From: Pseudomonadota bacterium
GTDB taxonomy: Bacteria > Bdellovibrionota_C > UBA2361 > OMII01
Reading direction: 5' to 3'
Assembly: GCA_027486155.1 (NCBI GenBank)
Contig: JAIXPR010000262.1
Coordinates: 1 to 5,781, forward strand
DNA: 5,781 bases
Shown here piece after piece: positions 1-4,518 of this stretch (positions are counted from its first letter, which is position 1; each line of letters opens with the position of its first letter). A program made the translations under genes and the position numbers. Under the pieces are notes generated by a model. It worked only from the letters and a program-made list of their open reading frames with translations, was not told where the DNA came from and ran no database searches.

Positions 1-233
1 ATGTAATCGTCGCGGATTACAAGATGCCCAATATGAATGGGTTCGATTTCGTGAAAGCGTTGCGCCGCATGGATGTTGAGTGGAACGCTCAAGAGGTACC
101 GGTTATCGTGCTCACCGCGTGCGGCGAGGACCTCGAATTCTCAGCACTGGAGAAGGGTGCCGACATGTTCTGCGAGAAGTTTCGGGCGGATAGTTTGTTG
201 GTGAAACAGATCCGGTTCCTGTTGGAGCTGTAG
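1..233 (+). CDS. Response regulator receiver domain, C-terminal part (5' end outside window)
   Basis: The reading frame is open from the left edge (first full codon at 3) to the TAG at 231-233, giving 76 visible residues. They start with VIVADYKMPNMNG, the classic phospho-acceptor loop of a CheY-like receiver; the acceptor Asp is residue 5 of the visible part (codon 15-17). The conserved Thr of the beta-4 strand follows in VIVLTA (visible residue 38), and the conserved Lys of beta-5 in CEKF (residue 59), where the usual Lys-Pro is Lys-Phe. The protein ends about where helix alpha-5 of a receiver should end, so no output domain follows. It is either a stand-alone receiver or a receiver at the C-terminus of a larger protein such as a hybrid kinase; the missing 5' part would decide. 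A histidine kinase is expected to phosphorylate it. A start at the internal ATG at 24 would remove the acceptor Asp and is rejected. Confidence 0.88.
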   Translation, partial: VIVADYKMPNMNGFDFVKALRRMDVEWNAQEVPVIVLTACGEDLEFSALEKGADMFCEKFRADSLLVKQIRFLLEL

Positions 234-274
234 GCCGCGTTCTCCTCGTTCTGTAGTACCATGAGATTGTCTTT

Positions 275-333
275 GGAGGGGCGGTTCCCCCTGGAGCTCG
301 CCGACAGGGGGTTCCGTTGCCCCCCCCTTTTTT
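275..333 (+). terminator. Rho-independent terminator after the receiver gene
   Basis: A perfect 7-bp stem CCCCCTG (287-293) / CAGGGGG (305-311) with an 11-nt loop sits inside an outer GC pairing, GGGGC (278-282) with GCCCC (319-323). A run of six T follows at 328-333. It lies about 40 bp after the receiver stop codon and insulates fcl from upstream transcription. Confidence 0.8.
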
Positions 334-367
334 AACGCGCCCTTATTCCGGTTCTATGCATCCTTGC

Positions 368-385
368 AACCCTCTGTAAGGGGTT
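368..385 (+). other. Small hairpin in the fcl upstream region
   Basis: AACCC (368-372) pairs with GGGTT (381-385), with a closing T-G wobble and a 6-nt loop. It is followed by GAAAAG rather than a T-run, so it is not an obvious terminator. It could be a regulatory site or chance. Confidence 0.25.
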
Positions 386-392
386 GAAAAGT

Positions 393-421
393 TTGAGACA
401 TCTGTCGGTTCGCCACTATTT
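393..421 (+). promoter_or_regulatory. Candidate sigma-70-like promoter for fcl
   Basis: TTGAGA (393-398) matches the -35 consensus at five of six positions. With a 17-bp spacer, the -10 is the weaker CTATTT (416-421). Transcription would then start within a few bases of the ATG at 431. The message would be leaderless if 431 is used, or have a leader of about 40 nt if the ATG at 470 is used. The weak -10 keeps this tentative. Confidence 0.25.
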
Positions 422-430
422 CCAACGGTC

Positions 431-1471
431 ATGAATCTGAACCGAGTTGCGATCCATCTTAAAGACGTCATGGGGTCTCTCAAGGTTTTCTCGACATTAA
501 CGCATGATGCTCGCATCTTTGTGGCAGGCCACCGGGGCCTAGTAGGGTCGGCGATCGTTCGTCGCCTGAAGGCATACGGCTTTACTAACCTCGTCCTGCG
601 CACCCGCTCGGAACTCGATCTCCTCGATCAAGCCGCTGTCCGAGACTTTTTTCGCGAGCAGCGGATCGACTTTGTTTTTGTCTGCGCCGCTAAAGTTGGG
701 GGGATACTGCATAACTCCCTCCACCAAGCTGATTTCATCTACGAAAACCTTATGATCTCAGCGAACGTCATACAGGCGGCCGCGCTCTATGATGTGAAGA
801 AGCTGCTCTATCTCGGTAGCTCATGTATCTATCCGAAGTTTTCGCCACAGCCGATTCCAGAGGAGGCGCTCCTCTCAGGTCCCCTTGAGCCCACGAATGA
901 GGGATACGCCATCGCCAAGATCGCGGGACTCAAGTTGTGCGAAAAGTTTTATAAGCAGTACGGCAAGTGTTTCATCTCAGTTATGCCGACGAACATGTAC
1001 GGCCCCAACGACAATTTTCACCCCGATCACTCTCACGTGATTCCCGGGATGATGCGCCGATTCCACCAGGCCGCTCGGGGCGGCGCGTCATCGGTAACGG
1101 TGTGGGGCACTGGCTCTCCCCGTCGCGAGTTTCTCTACGCGGATGATTTCGCCGAGGCGGCTCTTACCGTTATGGAGAACTACAACGAGGCTGAGTTTCT
1201 CAACGTCGGTACCGGTGAGGATGTGCCGATACGAGAACTCGCTTTCACCATGGCTCAAGTGGTGGGCTTCAAGGGAGAGATCGTATTTGACTCCTCAAAG
1301 CCTGACGGCACGCCTCGCAAAGTGCTCGATGTCTCCAAGGTGAAATCGCTGGGATGGGAACCGCGGATCTCTCTAGAGGTTGGACTTAGACTCTCGTATG
1401 AGTGGGCGCTACAAACTGACGCCTTTACATGCTCCGCGGGTGCTCGGGATACTCAATCGTCTCACGTGTAA
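431..1471 (+). CDS. fcl: GDP-L-fucose synthase (GDP-4-keto-6-deoxymannose 3,5-epimerase/4-reductase)
   Basis: This cytosolic NADPH enzyme of the extended SDR family makes GDP-L-fucose from GDP-4-keto-6-deoxy-D-mannose, a donor for O-antigen, capsule or glycoprotein fucosylation. The Rossmann motif GHRGLVG is at residues 33-39. GSSCIYP carries Ser130 and Cys132, the YxxxK pair is Tyr159/Lys163, and His202 lies in SHVIPG. All match the catalytic Ser107, Cys109, Tyr136, Lys140 and His179 of the E. coli enzyme at a constant offset of 23, so the active site is intact. The protein has 346 aa, while the family usually has about 310-325. The excess is mostly N-terminal: about 27 residues precede ARIFVAGH, where relatives have about 5. 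ATG at 470 (333 aa) is an equally good start, and neither has a clear Shine-Dalgarno. The C-terminal tail after Trp325 is unconserved. The partner gmd (GDP-mannose 4,6-dehydratase) is not in this window. Confidence 0.95.
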   Translation: MNLNRVAIHLKDVMGSLKVFSTLTHDARIFVAGHRGLVGSAIVRRLKAYGFTNLVLRTRSELDLLDQAAVRDFFREQRIDFVFVCAAKVGGILHNSLHQADFIYENLMISANVIQAAALYDVKKLLYLGSSCIYPKFSPQPIPEEALLSGPLEPTNEGYAIAKIAGLKLCEKFYKQYGKCFISVMPTNMYGPNDNFHPDHSHVIPGMMRRFHQAARGGASSVTVWGTGSPRREFLYADDFAEAALTVMENYNEAEFLNVGTGEDVPIRELAFTMAQVVGFKGEIVFDSSKPDGTPRKVLDVSKVKSLGWEPRISLEVGLRLSYEWALQTDAFTCSAGARDTQSSHV

Positions 1472-1485
1472 TACCTGCCCGGTGT

Positions 1486-1513
1486 TTACGCTCATAGTGT
1501 CTTAATAGCGTAA
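1486..1513. terminator. Possible weak terminator between convergent fcl and the orphan gene
   Basis: A 7-bp inverted repeat TTACGCT (1486-1492) / AGCGTAA (1507-1513) has a 14-nt loop and lies 15 bp after the fcl stop. No clear T-run follows on either strand. On the minus strand a second small stem, CCGC/GCGG just upstream of GTTTGTT (about 1515-1533), could serve the converging gene. A hairpin role is plausible from the convergent layout but weakly supported. Confidence 0.3.
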
Positions 1514-1565
1514 CAAACCCGCACGCTACGCGGTGAAAAACAAGCCATAATTCAGCGAGGTTTCA

Positions 1566-2771
1566 TTACTCTCGCTCGTGCGCCGCCGGATTCGTAAAGA
1601 TTCTCAGCAACGCCTCAACTCGTCGTGGGTCTCGACAGAAGAGACGGTAAGTTGCGCGAAGGGCTTGCGGGAGTTCGTCTGGAGAAAAGCGCACTATCTC
1701 CGCGGCTGAGGTTTCACTCTGAAGCTCAGCCACGATGTTCTGGCGGAGGCGTTCAGCGAATGGAGTGCCGGTAGTTTCCTGCGCCCGAGCGCGTTTACTT
1801 AGGTGATTGATTCGTGGGAACCAGATTTTGTTGTCAAAATACACGGGGATGTAGGTCGCGGTATCTTCACCGGGACCAGCGCAGAAGGTGTTTGGGAATT
1901 CAACGGGTGTCGACGCGAGGTCGAGGATCGAATGTTCGCGCACGAATGATGGAAGGAACATCATATCAGTGCCGAACATCGCTTCGGCCGTTGCCGCGGC
2001 TGAACGATCAAGCTCAGCTAAGACCGAAGGATACTCCGCGATCTCGCGGATCTCGGTCATTTCAACCTTGCGAGCGAAAACAAGGAGCGCGCCGAGCATC
2101 GGTGACCAATCCTGCCACTGATTCAAGGTCGCGATGGAAGAGAGTCTGTGAGTCCCTCTCTGAAGCAACTTTGACCGCTCGCCCAACTCATGCAACGGGA
2201 TAAAGAGGTCTGATTGAACGAGGTCTTCGGCATCGCGCGTGGCCCGTTCAGAGGCCAAGGCTACCTGCGCTATATGCATGTCACCGTGAGTATTTCGGGA
2301 TACGAAGGTAAGGTGGTTGTCTTGCGAAAGCCAATACTCGTCGCATCGATCGACGCAGTAGAAGATCTCGGCGCAACTCGCGGCGGCGCTGGCAAGCGCA
2401 TGCGGTGACGCGAAGCCTACGTCGTGATAATCCCTGAGACGTTCCCGCAGGATCGACAGCGATATCGCGGTGGGATGTTTGAGACTGGTTAGTGTTCTGT
2501 CGAAGGACTCAGGCTGTTCGCTACTGGTATACTCGGAGAGGGCTTGCGCTACGATCGATGACCACGCCGTGATACCCAGCGACTCTCGGATGTGCGGCAG
2601 CAAAAACTCCTCAAGATCGATTCGCTCGTCATAGGAGATAGCTACCTCGCCGTGGAGGGCGGCCCGCGCCTCGCTTGCTATGACGGACATCAGAGCGCTT
2701 TGTTCGAGGGCTCTCCATGCTTCACTACTTGGTAATTGATGAGCGGTTTGTAACATGAAGAAAGGGTCCAT
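1566..2771 (-). CDS. Hypothetical protein of unrecognised family (about 401 aa)
   Basis: I do not recognise this protein. From the ATG at 2771 it begins MDPFFMLQTAHQLPSS and has 401 residues; ATG at 2756 would give 396. The frame stays open to 2951, but that extra 60 residues is read from an intergenic repeat (YVPVHVYEHVHVG) and a Cys/His/Trp-rich stretch, so it was not taken as coding. A promoter-like site at 2798-2826 also places the start downstream of it. No Shine-Dalgarno is visible before either ATG. The body has no signal peptide, membrane helix or known active-site motif. It reads as a soluble, largely helical protein rich in Ala, Leu, Glu and Arg. A cysteine cluster C-x6-C-x3-C occurs in SCAEIFYCVDRCDEY, about 40% of the way along. 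Long uninterrupted length and protein-like composition support it being real. It stands alone on its strand, convergent with fcl and divergent from the pyrophosphohydrolase gene. Confidence 0.72.
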   Translation of the reverse strand: MDPFFMLQTAHQLPSSEAWRALEQSALMSVIASEARAALHGEVAISYDERIDLEEFLLPHIRESLGITAWSSIVAQALSEYTSSEQPESFDRTLTSLKHPTAISLSILRERLRDYHDVGFASPHALASAAASCAEIFYCVDRCDEYWLSQDNHLTFVSRNTHGDMHIAQVALASERATRDAEDLVQSDLFIPLHELGERSKLLQRGTHRLSSIATLNQWQDWSPMLGALLVFARKVEMTEIREIAEYPSVLAELDRSAAATAEAMFGTDMMFLPSFVREHSILDLASTPVEFPNTFCAGPGEDTATYIPVYFDNKIWFPRINHLSKRARAQETTGTPFAERLRQNIVAELQSETSAAEIVRFSPDELPQALRATYRLFCRDPRRVEALLRIFTNPAAHERE

Positions 2772-2797
2772 CCGGGTGGAAAAGAGTGAACAGACAG

Positions 2798-2826
2798 AGA
2801 ATACGTGCCGCACATGTAATCCGCAA
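2798..2826 (-). promoter_or_regulatory. Candidate sigma-70 promoter of the orphan gene
   Basis: Read on the minus strand, TTGCGG (2826-2821) and TATTCT (2803-2798) are spaced by exactly 17 bp, matching three of six -35 and four of six -10 consensus bases. Transcription would begin near 2791, about 20 nt before the ATG at 2771. This argues against translation from 2951, which would lie upstream of the transcript. Confidence 0.4.
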
Positions 2827-2897
2827 CTGAAGGGGCCATGGTGGCCTATGTGGTTGGATTTAGGTGGCCAGGCACGTTGGGAGAAGAGGCAAAACCC

Positions 2898-2991
2898 CAC
2901 GTGAACGTGCTCGTAAACGTGAACGGGAACGTACCCGGAATAAAAACCCAACGTTTTCGGGTACGTTCACGAGCACGAGGACGTTCACGTG
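2898..2991. repeat. Long imperfect palindrome built from GTGAAC-like hexamers
   Basis: The left arm (2898-2937, 40 nt) and right arm (2958-2991, 34 nt) are near-perfect reverse complements around a 20-nt A/T-rich loop. Each arm is a run of degenerate hexamers of the form GTxxxC. The left arm has six in phase from 2901 to 2936, starting with GTGAAC and ending with GTACCC. The right arm, read in reverse complement, has five. The arms differ by exactly one hexamer (the left has an additional GGGAAC) and about four substitutions. Both outer ends are CACGTG-type. The element lies between divergent genes, upstream of both candidate promoters. Because the unit is 6 bp, it leaves reading frames open on both strands and creates false ORFs with Val-His or Val-Asn repeats. 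It may be a REP/MITE-like dispersed repeat, a protein-binding array or a structured extrusion site. Confidence 0.85.
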
Positions 2992-3040
2992 TCGAACTCC
3001 ACAATCCGACTATGAGTGAGTTTTGCCTCGCTTCCCTTGG

Positions 3041-3068
3041 TTGGTGACATGCTGTGACCCTGTAAGAT
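3041..3068 (+). promoter_or_regulatory. Possible promoter of the pyrophosphohydrolase gene
   Basis: TAAGAT (3063-3068), preceded by TG, resembles a -10 box. TTGGTG (3041-3046) lies 16 bp upstream as a poor -35. If used, the leader would be about 115 nt and include the hairpin at 3082-3102. No better site is seen closer to the gene. Confidence 0.25.
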
Positions 3069-3081
3069 GGTATCCCTTATC

Positions 3082-3102
3082 GGGAGTGATGGCGTCATTC
3101 CC
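3082..3102 (+). other. Stable hairpin in the pyrophosphohydrolase leader
   Basis: GGGAGTGA (3082-3089) pairs with TCATTCCC (3095-3102) over all eight positions, with one G-T wobble and a 5-nt loop. It lies about 87 bp before the ATG at 3189. The following bases, TCAATCCTTT, are only mildly T-rich, so an attenuator-like or protein-binding role is possible but not shown. Confidence 0.4.
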
Positions 3103-3178
3103 TCAATCCTTTCGCCCAAGCCTTCGAACAATCCATGGAAAAGTAGGGGGCGCCGTAGTACCGTCGCGATGACTTTTC

Positions 3179-3183
3179 GAGGA
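3179..3183 (+). promoter_or_regulatory. Ribosome binding site GAGGA
   Basis: GAGGA ends 5 nt before the ATG at 3189. It fixes that start for the pyrophosphohydrolase and is the clearest plus-strand Shine-Dalgarno in the window. Confidence 0.75.
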
Positions 3184-3188
3184 TACGT

Positions 3189-3536
3189 ATGAAAAATCTG
3201 CACGAGATAACCGAACGAATAGTCGCTTTTCGTGACGCGCGAGACTGGAAGCAGTTTCATGGGCTCAAAGATATTGCTCTCTCGCTCATGCTTGAGGCGG
3301 GAGAGGTCGGAGAGATCTTTCAATTCAAGAGTGAGAGCGAGGTCGCGGAGAAGCTAGAGAACCTTCAGGAGCGGATCGGTGATGAGCTCTCAGATGTGCT
3401 CTATTGGACCCTCTTGATGGCTCACGATAGCGGCGTTGATCTCGCCGCGGCGTTTGAGCGAAAGATGTCTCGTAATGAGCTCAAGTATCCCCTTGAAAAG
3501 GCCAAGGGGAGTAATAAAAAGTATACGGAGCTGTAG
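3189..3536 (+). CDS. MazG-like nucleotide pyrophosphohydrolase (RS21-C6/dCTPase type)
   Basis: This 115-aa protein belongs to the all-alpha NTP pyrophosphatase superfamily, which hydrolyses (d)NTPs to NMP and pyrophosphate in the cytosol, often as house-cleaning. The metal-binding signature ExxE...ExxD is visible: Glu39 and Glu42 in LEAGEVGEIFQF, then Glu66 and Asp69 in GDELSDVLYW. The start RDWKQFHGLKDIALSL and the end KMSRNELKYPLEKAKGS are typical of the short single-domain forms related to dCTP pyrophosphatase rather than the two-domain MazG. Length is normal for that group. ATG at 3189 is preceded by GAGGA with good spacing. The gene is alone on its strand and is followed by hairpins at 3540-3591. 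The substrate (dCTP, modified dNTP or other) cannot be read from sequence. No toxin-antitoxin partner is adjacent. Confidence 0.92.
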   Translation: MKNLHEITERIVAFRDARDWKQFHGLKDIALSLMLEAGEVGEIFQFKSESEVAEKLENLQERIGDELSDVLYWTLLMAHDSGVDLAAAFERKMSRNELKYPLEKAKGSNKKYTEL

Positions 3537-3539
3537 CAG

Positions 3540-3591
3540 GTGGGGATTCCCTCACAATTACGAAAGCGCTTCTTGTTTGCGCTTCTATTTT
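3540..3591 (+). terminator. Tandem hairpins with T-rich tail after the pyrophosphohydrolase gene
   Basis: Hairpin 1, GTGGGG (3540-3545) / CCTCAC (3550-3555), has a 4-nt loop and begins 4 nt after the stop codon. Hairpin 2, AAGCGC (3564-3569) / GCGCTT (3579-3584), has a 9-nt loop and runs into TTCTATTTT (3583-3591). Hairpin 2 is the likelier intrinsic terminator. Confidence 0.55.
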
Positions 3592-3602
3592 CAGAGAAAT
3601 AC

Positions 3603-3691
3603 TCGCTGACGGCTAAGTGTGACGTGAGACGATAACCGTCCACGGCTATCGGTTTACGTTATACGGTAAACGTAGTCGCCATCGTCAGCGA
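3603..3691. repeat. Nested inverted-repeat element in the convergent intergenic region
   Basis: A perfect 9-bp inverted repeat, TCGCTGACG (3603-3611) / CGTCAGCGA (3683-3691), encloses two further hairpins. The first is CGATA-a-CCG (3630-3638) with CGG-c-TATCG (3643-3651) and a 4-nt loop. The second is GTTTAC (3652-3657) / GTAAAC (3666-3671) with an 8-nt loop. On the plus strand the outer stem is followed by AAATTTT. The whole 89-bp unit could fold as a multi-branched structure. It may be a REP/MITE-type repeat, a compound terminator for the converging genes or a small structured RNA; nothing here decides. Confidence 0.5.
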
Positions 3692-3706
3692 AATTTTGAG
3701 AGGCAC

Positions 3707-3768
3707 TCAAGTGGCAGACTACGAATGGGTTTCGCGTTGCTTGTCCCAGGGCACTTGAAGGCCTGGTA
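3707..3768 (-). other. Further inverted repeats just downstream of dprE2
   Basis: TCAAGTG (3707-3713) is the reverse complement of CACTTGA (3752-3758). The latter also lies in the loop region of a small hairpin, CCAGG/CCTGG, at about 3746-3766. Neither is followed by a T-run on the minus strand, so a dprE2 terminator role is only suggested by position. Confidence 0.25.
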
Positions 3769-3778
3769 GCTGCGCTGA

Positions 3779-4516
3779 TTATAGCTTCAATCTCTTGAAG
3801 ATACACTCAGGGATGTGAATGATAATCAGCATGATGAAGCGCCAAAAGAACGGGGTGTAGACCACCGATTCTCCTCTCTTCATCGCCTTGTATACCCGGG
3901 TGCCAACCAACTCCGCTGAGGCGAAGAGAGGGCCCTTCTTGATATCCGCTGTCATCGGTGTATCGATGAAACCCGGCTTAATCGTGGTGACGGAGACGCC
4001 ACGGGGAGCGAGACGATTTCTGAGGCCCTGAAGAAAGACTGAGAGAGCGACTTTGGCTGAGCCGTAAATGTAGTTGCTTTGCCGGCCGCGATCTCCAGCC
4101 ACAGATGATATTACCGTGATGTTTCCTTCGCCTCGTTTCTCGAAATAATTCGCGAGCCAGGTAAGAAACGCCACAGGGCTTAAAAAGTTGGTGGCGAGCG
4201 CCTGCTCCGTTTCCAGCCAACCGTGTTGGCATTCGGCCTGGTTGGGCAGATCTCCGTGCGCGATAAGGGCGGCGTCAATTTCTCCCAATTGGTGGAAGGC
4301 GTTCTCTAAAAGTTGGTCGTGAGAGGCGAGATCCCGGGCGTTGAACAAACCGGTATGCACAACCGCCGCTCCACGACATCGGAGGTCGTTGGCGAGTCGT
4401 TCAAGTTTCTCCTCTGAACGCCCGGCGATAAATAGCTCGGCGCCGTCAAGCGCGAAACACCGAGCGGTCTCGGTCGCTACCGCTGAGGTTGCTCCAATAA
4501 TGACTATCTTTTTCAT
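3779..4516 (-). CDS. dprE2: Decaprenylphosphoryl-2-keto-ribose reductase-like SDR (DprE2 homologue)
   Basis: This 245-aa short-chain dehydrogenase is the reductive half of the DprE1/DprE2 epimerase: it reduces the 2'-keto intermediate to polyprenyl-phosphoryl-D-arabinose with NAD(P)H. The N-terminal Rossmann strand is KIVIIGATSAVATE (residues 3-16), a GxTS variant lacking the second and third glycines of the usual loop. The catalytic set is Asn110, Ser138 in ISSVAGDRG, and Tyr151/Lys155 in YGSAK. The end of the protein, PFFWRFIMLIIIHIPECIF (222-240), is hydrophobic and resembles the DprE2 tail (RYVMMVLRHIPRSIF in mycobacteria as I recall it), fitting membrane contact with a polyprenyl substrate. 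The start ATG at 4516 lies 2 nt after the dprE1 stop, with an AGGA about 7 nt upstream inside the dprE1 end, so translation is probably coupled. The partner next door raises confidence above that of a generic SDR call. Confidence 0.9.
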   Translation of the reverse strand: MKKIVIIGATSAVATETARCFALDGAELFIAGRSEEKLERLANDLRCRGAAVVHTGLFNARDLASHDQLLENAFHQLGEIDAALIAHGDLPNQAECQHGWLETEQALATNFLSPVAFLTWLANYFEKRGEGNITVISSVAGDRGRQSNYIYGSAKVALSVFLQGLRNRLAPRGVSVTTIKPGFIDTPMTADIKKGPLFASAELVGTRVYKAMKRGESVVYTPFFWRFIMLIIIHIPECIFKRLKL

Positions 4517-4518
4517 GA

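Noticed and set aside
1814..2203. Plus-strand 129-codon frame opposite the orphan gene
   Set aside because: Arg/Ser-rich shadow composition without a ribosome binding site. The opposite frame is far longer and more protein-like.
2834..2869. GGTGGCC direct repeat (2840-2846, 2863-2869) and GGCCA/TGGCC mini-hairpin
   Set aside because: Only 7 bp and 5 bp long in a G-rich stretch; readily explained by chance.
2898..2991. CRISPR-like or tandem array
   Set aside because: The units are 6 bp with no spacers and form an inverted pair, so this is a palindromic short-repeat element and not a CRISPR.
2838..3047. Plus-strand 69-codon frame with Val-Asn repeats (VNVLVNVNGNVP)
   Set aside because: It is produced by the hexamer repeat, whose 6-bp period keeps frames open; it has no ribosome binding site and no protein-like continuation.
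2985..3323. Minus-strand 112-codon frame overlapping the pyrophosphohydrolase start
   Set aside because: It is antisense to a clearly conserved gene and its leader, and its translation resembles no family.
3189..3536. MazG as part of a toxin-antitoxin or phage-defence cassette
   Set aside because: No mazEF-like, nuclease or phage gene adjoins it, and its motifs fit an ordinary single-domain pyrophosphohydrolase.
3603..3691. tRNA-like cloverleaf
   Set aside because: Although multi-stemmed, it lacks the T-loop GTTC consensus in place, a 7-bp acceptor with proper spacing, and an anticodon stem of the right size.
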